From: Hyphomicrobium_A sp964620915
GTDB taxonomy: Bacteria; Pseudomonadota; Alphaproteobacteria; Rhizobiales; Hyphomicrobiaceae
Direction: 5' to 3'
DNA: 17,343 nt
Assembly: GCA_964620915.1 (NCBI GenBank)
Contig: CAZUKP010000063.1
Span: 1 to 17,343, forward strand
Made by a program: the position numbers and the translations under genes. The notes beneath the pieces are model-generated. The model did not search any database, was not told the DNA's origin, and saw only the letters and a program-made list of their open reading frames with translations. This document shows positions 1-7,481 of the stretch, one piece after another. Within the stretch, counting starts at the first letter, position 1, and every line of letters starts with the position of its first letter.

Positions 1-303
1 GCGGGGGCGTTTCTCTGTCTCAGGCTTTGGGCAAAGAAGCGGGCCGCGCGCCAGCAGGTGTGCTAGCTCGAAATAATAATGCCGCAACCAATGTTGACGG
101 CAGGTGTGCGCGAAAGCCCATTCATGGGGTCCTTATGCGGGACTTAGGCAGCCCTCGTCAAGCGGACCGACCCGGTGCGGCAATCCGCAAGGAGCCAATG
201 TTTTCAACGGCTCCCGTCCCGCTTCGCCCCAATTGCTCCGCATTGACCCCCTAATCGCTCACCTTCATAGTTGCATCACACACAGGCGCCCAAAGAGGGG
301 TCG
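1..303. other. Gene-free left edge upstream of the DUF2865 gene
   Basis: No convincing gene is seen here. The open frames are short, lack ribosome binding sites and do not resemble proteins I know. Structure that can be seen: a 10-bp direct repeat GCAGGTGTGC at 54-63 and 100-109; an AT-rich patch at 71-80; and an inverted repeat GGAGCC/GGCTCC at 191-196 and 209-214 with a 12-nt loop and no T-run. The last 60 bases probably hold the promoter and leader of the DUF2865 gene. The end of an upstream gene could lie just left of the window. Confidence 0.6.
243..271 (+). promoter_or_regulatory. Weak candidate sigma-70 promoter for the DUF2865 gene
   Basis: TTGACC at 243-248 is separated by 17 nt from CATAGT at 266-271. 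The -35 box is close to consensus and the -10 box matches 4 of 6 positions. It sits about 30 bp before the ATG at 304, so the leader would be short but contain the GAGGGG ribosome binding site at 295-300. Inferred from pattern only. Confidence 0.25.
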
Positions 304-1386
304 ATGAGCGAAAAAGCTTATCGCAATACAATCGGCATCGGATCGGCATCGAAACGTGCTCGTCGCTTCGTCACCAGCGGCGCGATCCTCGCTGGCCTGT
401 TGCTCGCGGCGACGCCCGTTCTGGCGCAAGGCTGGTGGCCGTGGAGCGACTCCCAACCCGAGCGCCCACCGATACCTCAGGCCCCGGTCTATGATGGCGC
501 GCCACAGCCGCCTCCCGGCCAGCAGCCAGCCGACAACTGGTCAACACACAACCCCATCTGTCTGAAGCTTGAGCAGCGACTCGTCCAGGAGGGCCAGCGC
601 ACGGGGCAGTCGGGCAATCAATTGCCTCAGATTGAATCCGACATCCGGGAAGCCACGCGCGCTTACCAATCGGCCGAGGGCGAACTCGAGCGGCGGCGGT
701 GCTACGAACATTTTCTGTTCTCGAAAACGCTGCGCCGCACGCGCACGTGCGTCAATCTTGCGCGCGAGAAAGAGCAGGCCAAGCGCCGCCGCGCCGAGTT
801 GGAATCTCAGCGTCAGCAGATCGTGTCCTCCAGCTCGCGCTCCTACCGCGATGAGATCATTCGTGAGCTTGCGCGCAACAACTGTGGTCCCAACTACGTC
901 CAAGAGGCCCGCCGCATGAACCGGGGTCCGTTCTCGGGGATCTGGCAGGACGAGGGAGGCCAAAGCTTCTCCAACAATTGGAACCGTTACGGCGGATCGT
1001 CCGCCACGACCTACCGCACGGTCTGCGTCAGGCTTTGCGACGGGTACTATTTCCCGATCAGCTTCTCGACGCTGCCCAGTCACTTCGATGAGGATGCCAA
1101 CCAGTGCCAATCCAGGTGTGCGGCGCCGACCCAGCTCTACTACTATCAAAACCCGGGCCAGACGGTTAATCAGTCCATGGCCTTCGGCACGCAAGAGCCC
1201 TACACGAACCTGAAGACGGCGTTCCTTTACCGCAAGCAACTCGTCGGTGGCTGTTCGTGCAAGGAGACCGAGTACGCACCCGAGCCCGTCCCCGCCAGTG
1301 GCCAGCAGGCCCAAGGTATCGGCGCGGGTTGGGAAGCGCGGTCGGAGTGGGAAGCCAGTAGTCAGCAGCCCGACGGATCACAGTAA
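304..1386 (+). CDS. Secreted cysteine-rich DUF2865 domain protein
   Basis: The product is a 360-residue exported protein of unknown function. The ATG at 304 is preferred because GAGGGG lies at 295-300 and because it places a signal peptide correctly: a basic stretch (KRARR), a hydrophobic core (GAILAGLLLAA) and an AQ junction near residue 43. The mature N-terminus is rich in Pro, Gln and Trp. The middle (about residues 90-180) is charged and probably coiled coil, with scattered Cys. The C-terminal part carries the DUF2865 hallmark VCVRLCDGYYFPISF, then a CxxxC pair (CQSRC), an LYYYQNPGQ segment, and a closing CSC motif. The even spread of cysteines suggests disulfides in the periplasm or outside the cell. 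The last ~40 residues are low-complexity and Gln/Ser-rich. It converges on gltX with 43 bp between stops and no clear terminator. The family call rests on motif recognition; the function is unknown. Confidence 0.85.
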   Translation: MSEKAYRNTIGIGSASKRARRFVTSGAILAGLLLAATPVLAQGWWPWSDSQPERPPIPQAPVYDGAPQPPPGQQPADNWSTHNPICLKLEQRLVQEGQRTGQSGNQLPQIESDIREATRAYQSAEGELERRRCYEHFLFSKTLRRTRTCVNLAREKEQAKRRRAELESQRQQIVSSSSRSYRDEIIRELARNNCGPNYVQEARRMNRGPFSGIWQDEGGQSFSNNWNRYGGSSATTYRTVCVRLCDGYYFPISFSTLPSHFDEDANQCQSRCAAPTQLYYYQNPGQTVNQSMAFGTQEPYTNLKTAFLYRKQLVGGCSCKETEYAPEPVPASGQQAQGIGAGWEARSEWEASSQQPDGSQ

Positions 1387-1429
1387 GAGCAATTGCACCG
1401 TGGTCTTAAGCTTGCAACTCAGCACACCA

Positions 1430-2800
1430 TCAGCACGTACGCCCCCTCAAGCGCGCCTCGATCTTCGTGCGCCCGATTAGCGGCATCAACGCTTTGAGCT
1501 CCGGCCCGTCCTCAACGCCTGTGAGTGCAAGCCGCAAGGGGTGAAATAGAGCCCGCCCCTTTGCACCCGTCTCCGTTTTCAATGCCGCTGTCCATTTCGA
1601 AAACGTGGAGTCGTCCCATGGCTCCGGCGGTAAGATCTCTGCTGCACGCTCTGTGAACGCTTCATTCTCGATCACCGGAGATACCTCACCGGCCACAACG
1701 CGCCACCAGATGGAAGCATCCTCCAACACGGACAGATTCCCGCGAACCGCATTCCAGAACGCTTCGCCCCCACCGATTTCGAGCGCTTTCAACCGCTGCG
1801 CAACCGTCGCAAACGGCATCATATGCAAAAGCCGCGCGTTGAGGTGCTTCAGCTCCTCCGGGTCAAAGCGCGCCGGTGCACTTGAAATCTTCTCAAACGC
1901 GAACAGTGCGCCAAGTTCATCCAGTCCCAAGTGCGCCTCAATCGGATCGGAGGTGCCAATCAGCGCCGTATAACTGGCGACCGCCATCGGCTCCACGCCC
2001 GCTGCCCGCAACGATTCAATTGATAAGGCCGACAACCGCTTCGACAGCGCGTGACCATCGGCCCCGATCAACAGACTATGATGACCGAACGCCGGCGGCT
2101 CTTTACCCATGGCCTCGAAGAGTTGAATCTGCACGCCGGTATTTGTGATGTGATCATCGCCACGTACCACGTGCGTCATACCGAAGTCGGTATCGTCGAT
2201 GACACTCGTGAACGTGTACAGATACGATCCGTCTGCACGGATCACGACAGGGTCCGAAAGCGATCCCACATCGACCGTTTGATCGCCCCGGATCACGTCA
2301 TTCCACGAAACGATCGTCGGCAGCGGTTTGAGACCCGTTTCGGATTCGCTGTTGTCCAGGCGAAACCGCCAGTGTGGCTGCCGCCCTTCGGCTTCGAGTT
2401 TTGCGCGGTCCTCTTTGCTCAGCTTCAGTCCGGTCCGGTCATAGATCGGCGGCAACCCGCGCGCGAGTTGGCGCTTGCGCTTGCGGTCGATCTCGTCCTC
2501 GGTCTCGTAACAAGGATAGAGCCGTCCGGCCGCCTTCATATGCTCAGCCACCTCGTCATAGCGCGCCAAACGGTTCGATTGACGCTCCTCGCAGGCCCAT
2601 TCCAGCCCCAGCCAGGCAAGATCCTGACGAATCCCATCTGCAAACGCCTCCGTCGAACGCGCCACGTCGGTATCATCGAGACGCAACCAGAACGTCCCGC
2701 CATTCTTCGCGGCAAAGAGCCAATTGAGTATGGCAGTCCGGACATTGCCGACATGGAGGCGCCCCGTGGGACTTGGCGCAAAGCGAACGATTGGTGACAT
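1430..2800 (-). CDS. gltX: Glutamyl-tRNA synthetase (class I, GluRS)
   Basis: Cytoplasmic enzyme charging tRNA-Glu with glutamate, and possibly tRNA-Gln where glutaminyl-tRNA is made by GatCAB. It has 456 residues from the ATG at 2800, where the protein begins MSPIVRFAPSPTGRLHVGN. A 16-residue upstream extension to 2848 is not family-like and would overlap the candidate -10 box. The HIGH motif is HVGN at residues 16-19. The KMSKS loop reads ALSKR at 251-255. RFAPSPTG and the LRLDDTD segment are typical of GluRS. The zinc-binding region (around residues 97-125) shows one Cys (C97) and lacks the CxC...CxH ligands of the E. coli enzyme, as many alphaproteobacterial GluRSs do. Alphaproteobacteria often carry two gltX copies; which one this is cannot be told here. 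The C-terminal anticodon-binding domain is intact. Confidence 0.95.
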   Translation of the reverse strand: MSPIVRFAPSPTGRLHVGNVRTAILNWLFAAKNGGTFWLRLDDTDVARSTEAFADGIRQDLAWLGLEWACEERQSNRLARYDEVAEHMKAAGRLYPCYETEDEIDRKRKRQLARGLPPIYDRTGLKLSKEDRAKLEAEGRQPHWRFRLDNSESETGLKPLPTIVSWNDVIRGDQTVDVGSLSDPVVIRADGSYLYTFTSVIDDTDFGMTHVVRGDDHITNTGVQIQLFEAMGKEPPAFGHHSLLIGADGHALSKRLSALSIESLRAAGVEPMAVASYTALIGTSDPIEAHLGLDELGALFAFEKISSAPARFDPEELKHLNARLLHMMPFATVAQRLKALEIGGGEAFWNAVRGNLSVLEDASIWWRVVAGEVSPVIENEAFTERAAEILPPEPWDDSTFSKWTAALKTETGAKGRALFHPLRLALTGVEDGPELKALMPLIGRTKIEARLRGRTC

Positions 2801-2847
2801 GTTTTTTGATAGTTCCGCGGTTCGTCCTTGGAAGAGATTGGCCGCCA

Positions 2848-2875
2848 CCTATAGAGCGAGATCGCGATAACTCAA
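2848..2875 (-). promoter_or_regulatory. Candidate sigma-70 promoter for gltX
   Basis: On the minus strand TTGAGT (2875-2870) is followed after 16 nt by TATAGG (2853-2848). Transcription would start near 2841, giving a leader of about 40 nt before the ATG at 2800. This supports the shorter gltX start. The Shine-Dalgarno in that leader is poor (GGAA followed by an A-rich run). Pattern evidence only. Confidence 0.45.
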
Positions 2876-2960
2876 GGGCCGCAAATACCTCTCCCGCGCC
2901 AACCCGAGACATTTTTCGCAACCCTCGGTGCAATGGCCCCATCGCCGCGTGCTGCCCCGC

Positions 2961-2980
2961 GCTGTTCCCTAGGGAACAGC
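2961..2980. promoter_or_regulatory. Perfect 20-bp palindrome in the gltX/TPR divergent spacer
   Basis: The half-site GCTGTTCCCT is followed immediately by its exact reverse complement AGGGAACAGC, with no loop. A loopless perfect palindrome fits a dimeric DNA-binding protein site better than a terminator, and no T-run follows on either strand. It lies 160 bp from the gltX start and 101 bp from the TPR gene start, so either gene could be controlled. The alphaproteobacterial LexA box (GTTC N7 GTTC) is a direct repeat and does not match. The binding protein is unknown. Confidence 0.5.
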
Positions 2981-3070
2981 CCTGAGAGGCCGATACCGCC
3001 ATGATGTGCCGTGAAGTGGTAGGCGCGCCAACCGCAGGTAACCCCCTACGGTTTGCGCAAATCCTTGCAA

Positions 3071-3076
3071 AGGAGG
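3071..3076 (+). promoter_or_regulatory. Ribosome binding site fixing a GTG start
   Basis: AGGAGG at 3071-3076 lies 5 nt before GTG at 3082. It outranks the in-frame ATGs at 3001 and 3004, which lack a ribosome binding site. The choice also puts the signal peptide exactly at the N-terminus. Confidence 0.85.
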
Positions 3077-3081
3077 GGGCC

Positions 3082-4026
3082 GTGCGCACATCCCGAATCT
3101 TGGGGCCGTTATTGATTGTGCTGAGTTTTGCCGGCCCTGCTTGCGCCGGCATGAAGAAAGATGTCGCCGACTGCATCGCAGCCGACCGCAAAACAAGTGC
3201 TGCCGCGTGCACCCGCGTCTTGGACAGCGGGCGCCTGCCACGTTCTCAGTATTATATTGGCTATTTCAATCGCGGATCGGCTTATCGCCATGCCGGCCAA
3301 CACAAGCGCGCACTGGCCGACTTCGATCGCGTTGTTAAACTGCGGTCGAAATTCGCCAGAGGATATTTCGCCCGCGCTCGTGCGCACTACGACCTTGACG
3401 CGCTGGATAACGCGCTCGCGGATCTCAACCGCTATATTGAACTGGAGCCTGACGGCTGGTCCGGCTACTACAATCGCGCACTCATTTATCGCAAGAAGGG
3501 CAAGACCGATCTTGCGCTTGCAGACCTCGACAAGGCCGCCGAGTTCAATCCTGAGGCGCACGACATCCCCATCGTGCGTGCGCTCGTCCTTTCCGATGAC
3601 GGCAAACATGCCGACGCCCGCCAGAACCTTTCAAGCCAGATCTCGGCCCGGCCCGACGACGCAACCGCACACTACGCACGTGCCATTGTTGCCTATCGTG
3701 AGAAGCAGTTCGACGCGGCAACGACCGACCTGGAAAAAGCAATTGCGATCGAAAAGAGTTTTGCCGCAGCCCATACCTTGATGGGCCGCATCATGGAAGC
3801 ACGCGGCAAGGTCAAAGACGCGAAATCCGAATATCACCGTGCCGTCGAGGCCAAGGCGAAACTCTTTGACGATTCACCTGCCCAACAACTGGCGAAAGAC
3901 CGCCTCGCCACGCTGTCCGGCAAGAAACCGTCAACCGTTTTCGCGAAAACGGAGACGCCCGATCCCGGCTGCAGACGCTTTCTGCCAACGACCGGCGTTA
4001 CCATCCCGTACGACTGCGCCAACTAA
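3082..4026 (+). CDS. Exported tetratricopeptide-repeat protein
   Basis: The product has 314 residues from GTG 3082, chosen for its strong AGGAGG. Residues 1-23 form a signal peptide (RTSR, hydrophobic LLIVLSFAG, ending ACAG), so the mature protein is probably periplasmic. The Cys at 21 lies within the ACAG cleavage region; a lipobox is not clear. From about residue 57 to 260 there are six consecutive 34-residue TPR units with the usual W/Y-G-A-F-A-P spacing, for example YFNRGSAYRHAGQHKRALAD and YYNRALIYRKKGKTDLALAD. A short tail after the repeats contains two Cys (GCRRFLP and YDCAN), possibly a disulfide with the N-terminal Cys residues. TPR arrays bind protein partners; no catalytic domain is present and the partner cannot be inferred. 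It diverges from gltX and converges on nadE (32 bp between stops). Confidence 0.85.
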   Translation: MRTSRILGPLLIVLSFAGPACAGMKKDVADCIAADRKTSAAACTRVLDSGRLPRSQYYIGYFNRGSAYRHAGQHKRALADFDRVVKLRSKFARGYFARARAHYDLDALDNALADLNRYIELEPDGWSGYYNRALIYRKKGKTDLALADLDKAAEFNPEAHDIPIVRALVLSDDGKHADARQNLSSQISARPDDATAHYARAIVAYREKQFDAATTDLEKAIAIEKSFAAAHTLMGRIMEARGKVKDAKSEYHRAVEAKAKLFDDSPAQQLAKDRLATLSGKKPSTVFAKTETPDPGCRRFLPTTGVTIPYDCAN

Positions 4027-4058
4027 TCGTGCACCACTCGGAGTGACGACGAGCTCCA

Positions 4059-5765
4059 TTATCCCGTCTTCTCTTTCTTGACGTCGAGCTCCGCGCCAGC
4101 GTCTTCACGAAACTTGTTGATCACAGGGTAGCGCCGATCCCGACCGAAGTTGCGCGAGGAAATCTTGACGCCCGGCGGAGATTGGCGGCGCTTGTACTCC
4201 GCAATGTAGAGCAACCGTTCCACCTTTCGCACAACATCGGCTGCATGCCCGCGTGCGATGATCTGTGCGATCGGCATCTCCATTTCGACGAGGCAGCGCA
4301 GAATCTCATCCAGCTCGTCGTAAGGCGGCAGCGAGTCCTGGTCCGTCTGATTTGGGCGCAACTCCGCCGACGGCACCTTGGTGATAATGCTTTCTGGAAT
4401 GACGATCCCAGCAGGACCCATCGCACCCTTCGGCCGGTTCTGGTTCCGCCAGCGCGACAATCGATAGACTTCCGTCTTGTAGAGATCCTTCACGGGATTG
4501 AAGCCGCCGTTCATATCGCCATAAAGCGTTGCGTAGCCGACCGACATCTCCGATTTGTTTCCAGTCGTCACCACCATGCCGCCGAACTTGTTGGAGATGC
4601 CCATCAGAATGATCCCGCGGGCGCGGGCTTGAATGTTCTCCTCGGTCGAATCCGGCTCGGTTCCCGCGAGCACCGGCTCGAGGCTATCGAGGAGCCCCTT
4701 AACCGCGGCCTCGATGGGCAAAACCTCATAGCCCACTCCCAACGCATTGGCGCAGTCTTGGGCGTCGCGCAGGCTCGCATCGGAGGTGTACTGGTAGGGC
4801 ATCATCACTGTGCGCACCCGTTCCGGTCCCAACGCGTCCGTGGCAATGGCCGCAACGAGGGCGCTGTCGATGCCGCCCGACAATCCGATGACCACACCCG
4901 GGAAGCCCGTCTTGTTGACATAGTCGCGAAGGCCCAACAGGCAGGCCTGATAGGCGGCCGCATCATCCTCCTCGACGACCGCGCATGTCTGTTGCTTGCA
5001 GTGCCAGCCGTCAGGCCGTTTCTGCCACTCGGTGACAACGACATCCTCCTGCCACGCCGGCAATTGGACGGCCAAAGAGCAATCCGCATTCAAAACGAAA
5101 GAGGCACCATCAAAAACCAATTCATCCTGACCGCCGACTTGATTGAGATAAACGACTGGCAGTCCCGTTTCCGTGACACGCGCGACGGCATGGTTCATGC
5201 GCACATCCGGCTTGCTCCAATCGAACGGCGAGCCGTTGACCGAGATCAGGATTTCTGCCCCGCACTCAGCCAGACACTCCGCCACGTCGGGGCCCCACAT
5301 ATCCTCGCAGATCGGAACACCGAGACGGACACCCCGGAAGTTAATCGGTCCCGGCATCGGGCCCTGCGCAAACACGCGCTTCTCGTCAAAAACGCCATAG
5401 TTCGGCAGGTCGACCTTGAAGCGCAGCGCGGCCACTTTGCCTTCATCCAATAGCGCGACTGCGTTGTAGGGCTGGCCGTCGTCATGCCAAACGGTGCCGG
5501 TCAGAACCGCGGGGCCCGGCCCCATGTCACGCGCCAGCGCTTCGACACGCGCCCGTGCGGCCTCCTGAAAGGCCGGCTTCAGCACGAGGTCTTCGGGCGG
5601 ATACCCCGTAATGAAAAGCTCTGGGAACACGACTAGATCGGCCCCAGCCGCGCCAGCACGTGCGCGCATTTCCAGGAGTTTGGCGACATTGCCATCGAGG
5701 TCGCCGACGGTCGGGTTAGCCTGGGCCAGCGCTATTCTGAAGCTCGTGTGAGCGGACGTGGACAT
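4059..5765 (-). CDS. nadE: Glutamine-dependent NAD(+) synthetase
   Basis: Catalyses the last step of NAD synthesis: nicotinic acid adenine dinucleotide is adenylated and amidated, with ammonia from glutamine. The 568 residues match the two-domain bacterial form. The N-terminal nitrilase-like amidase domain (about 8-265) has the Glu-Lys-Cys triad: E49 in VVFPEL, K117 in RFKVDLPNYG and C153 in GVPICEDMW. The C-terminal synthetase domain (about 270-555) has the ATP pyrophosphatase P-loop SGGIDS at 296-301. It also has TTGNKSEMSVGYATLYGD, typical of NadE. The start at 5765 gives a normal N-terminus, with only a modest ribosome binding site (AAGG). It lies 80 bp downstream of the DAHP synthase gene on the same strand, so cotranscription is possible; no clear terminator separates them. 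Confidence 0.97.
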   Translation of the reverse strand: MSTSAHTSFRIALAQANPTVGDLDGNVAKLLEMRARAGAAGADLVVFPELFITGYPPEDLVLKPAFQEAARARVEALARDMGPGPAVLTGTVWHDDGQPYNAVALLDEGKVAALRFKVDLPNYGVFDEKRVFAQGPMPGPINFRGVRLGVPICEDMWGPDVAECLAECGAEILISVNGSPFDWSKPDVRMNHAVARVTETGLPVVYLNQVGGQDELVFDGASFVLNADCSLAVQLPAWQEDVVVTEWQKRPDGWHCKQQTCAVVEEDDAAAYQACLLGLRDYVNKTGFPGVVIGLSGGIDSALVAAIATDALGPERVRTVMMPYQYTSDASLRDAQDCANALGVGYEVLPIEAAVKGLLDSLEPVLAGTEPDSTEENIQARARGIILMGISNKFGGMVVTTGNKSEMSVGYATLYGDMNGGFNPVKDLYKTEVYRLSRWRNQNRPKGAMGPAGIVIPESIITKVPSAELRPNQTDQDSLPPYDELDEILRCLVEMEMPIAQIIARGHAADVVRKVERLLYIAEYKRRQSPPGVKISSRNFGRDRRYPVINKFREDAGAELDVKKEKTG

Positions 5766-5845
5766 AAGCCAACCTTAGAAGCAAGCAGCCCGCCCCTGCA
5801 ACGAGACATGAAAAACGCGTCGGTATTGCCCTGACGTCTGCCGCC

Positions 5846-7243
5846 TCACGCAACGACCGTCATGGGCTCTGGCTGTTGCACCCCATTGCGCTCGTGCTTC
5901 AATCGCTCGGCAATGAGGAACGCCAGCTCCAGCGCTTGCTCCGCATTGAGACGCGGATCGCAGCGCGTGTCGTAACGCTCTTTCAGTTGGGCCTCGGAAA
6001 TGTTGGCCGACGCACCACCCGTACACTCGGTCACGGGCTGCCCCGTCATCTCCACATGAATACCGCCCGCATGCGTGCCTTCAGAGCGATGCACATCGAA
6101 GAACGCATCCACCTCTTTCAGGATGCGATCGAACGGACGTGTCTTGTAGCCGCCCGCGGCCGATACGGTATTGCCGTGCATGGGATCGCACGACCACACG
6201 ACCCTGCGGCCTTCCTTTTTGATGGCGCGAATGAGTTTGGGGAGATGCGCATCGACTTTGTCAGCACCGAAGCGGCAGATCAGCGTCAAACGGCCCGGCT
6301 CATCGTTCGGATTGAGAATGTCGACAAGGCGAATGAGACCATCAGGATCCAGCGAAGGCCCGCATTTCACACCGATCGGATTCTTAATGCCGCGTAAGAA
6401 CTCCACGTGCGCATGATCAGGCTGACGCGTGCGGTCGCCGATCCAAAGCATATGCCCCGACGTTGCATACCAGGCCTGGGAGCCACCGGCCTCATCCCGG
6501 CGCACCATGGCCTGCTCATAGCCAAGCAATAGGCTCTCATGACTGGTGTGGAAGCTGGTCCGGCCAAGGGCCGGCACCGTATCTGCGGTCACGCCGCACG
6601 AACGCATGAACCGCAACGCGTCCTGGATCTGCTCGCCCATCACCTTGTATTTCTTGCCGAACGGGCTCTTTTGTTCGAAGTCGAGCATCCACCGCAGGAC
6701 ATTGTCCAGGCTGGCGTACCCACCCTCGGAAAACGCGCGCAGCAAATTGAGTGTCGCAGCCGACTGCCGGTAGGCCTCCAGCTGGCGATTGGGATCGGGG
6801 ATACGAGACTCCTCGGTGAAGTCCGCATCGTTGATGATGTCGCCGCGATAGCTCGGCAGCTCAATGTCACCCTTCTTCTCTGTCGGCGAAGAGCGAGGCT
6901 TTGCGAACTGCCCGCCAACACGACCCACCTTCACCACAGGCGAGCCGCCGGCGTAGGTCAGCACCACCGCCATCTGTAAGAACACGCGAAAGAGCTCGCG
7001 CACGTGATTGGCGCCGTGCTCAAGGAAGCTTTCGGCGCAATCGCCGCCCTGCAGCAGGAAGGCCTCGCCTGCGGCAACCTCGGCCAGGTCCCTCTTCAGC
7101 TTGTCCGCCTCACCGGCAAACACAAGCGGCGGAAAGGATGCAAGCTTCGCCTCCACGGCGGCAAGCGCTGCCGCGTCGGGATATTCGGGCACCTGGACGA
7201 TCGGCTTCGAACGCCAGCTCTCGGGGGACCACCCTGCCACCAT
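5846..7243 (-). CDS. aroF: Class II 3-deoxy-7-phosphoheptulonate (DAHP) synthase
   Basis: First enzyme of the shikimate pathway: condenses phosphoenolpyruvate and erythrose 4-phosphate to DAHP. The 465 residues match the plant/Mycobacterium-type (class II) family, not the E. coli AroFGH type. The metal-binding Cys is in QGGDCAES (C69). The other metal ligands fit His in SCDPMHGNT, Glu in GIHVEMTGQ and Asp in YDTRCDPRLN. KCGPSLDPD and VGRVGGQFAKPRS are further class II signatures. The ATG at 7243 is preceded by TTGGAG with about 9 nt spacing. It diverges from the GCS2 ligase across 237 bp and may be cotranscribed with nadE. Symbol use differs between genomes (aroF or aroG). Feedback regulation cannot be judged from sequence. 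rpiA in this window acts in the pentose-phosphate pathway that supplies erythrose 4-phosphate. Confidence 0.96.
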   Translation of the reverse strand: MVAGWSPESWRSKPIVQVPEYPDAAALAAVEAKLASFPPLVFAGEADKLKRDLAEVAAGEAFLLQGGDCAESFLEHGANHVRELFRVFLQMAVVLTYAGGSPVVKVGRVGGQFAKPRSSPTEKKGDIELPSYRGDIINDADFTEESRIPDPNRQLEAYRQSAATLNLLRAFSEGGYASLDNVLRWMLDFEQKSPFGKKYKVMGEQIQDALRFMRSCGVTADTVPALGRTSFHTSHESLLLGYEQAMVRRDEAGGSQAWYATSGHMLWIGDRTRQPDHAHVEFLRGIKNPIGVKCGPSLDPDGLIRLVDILNPNDEPGRLTLICRFGADKVDAHLPKLIRAIKKEGRRVVWSCDPMHGNTVSAAGGYKTRPFDRILKEVDAFFDVHRSEGTHAGGIHVEMTGQPVTECTGGASANISEAQLKERYDTRCDPRLNAEQALELAFLIAERLKHERNGVQQPEPMTVVA

Positions 7244-7481
7244 ACGTCATACTCCAAAGCGTAAGTCGCGCCCCGCCAACGCTCTGACAAGAACCTTGAG
7301 GCGGTAACGCAAGTGCATCAATTTGAGGCCACTATGCCTTTTCCGGGGGCTTATAGGACATCCCGCCACCCCATACTAGAGAGCCGACCACCTGGAAGTT
7401 GCATGCACCCGGCGTAGCTTGTGCAGATATGGGCACTGCTTGTGCTGGAATCCAACCCACTCTCATGTCATGAGCTAGCCA

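Noticed and set aside
191..214. Terminator of an upstream gene
   Set aside because: The 6-bp stem with a 12-nt loop lacks a T-run, and no upstream gene end is visible.
541..1314. Minus-strand open frame of about 257 codons opposite the DUF2865 gene
   Set aside because: It is a shadow of the DUF2865 frame, low in recognisable motifs; the plus frame has a signal peptide, ribosome binding site and family motifs.
2051..2797. Plus-strand open frame of about 248 codons opposite gltX
   Set aside because: Antisense shadow of a confidently identified synthetase; no start signal or known domain.
2961..2980. Intrinsic terminator or LexA box at the palindrome
   Set aside because: There is no loop and no T-run, and no gene ends there. 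The alphaproteobacterial LexA site is a GTTC N7 GTTC direct repeat, which does not match.
4031..4050. Terminator between the TPR gene and nadE
   Set aside because: Only a 5-bp inverted repeat (CACTC/GAGTG) with a 1-nt gap, no T-run; not a credible hairpin.
4182..5453. Long plus-strand open frame (about 420 codons) opposite nadE
   Set aside because: It is antisense to a clearly recognised gene, has no protein-like motifs or ribosome binding site, and is expected from GC-rich codon use on the other strand.
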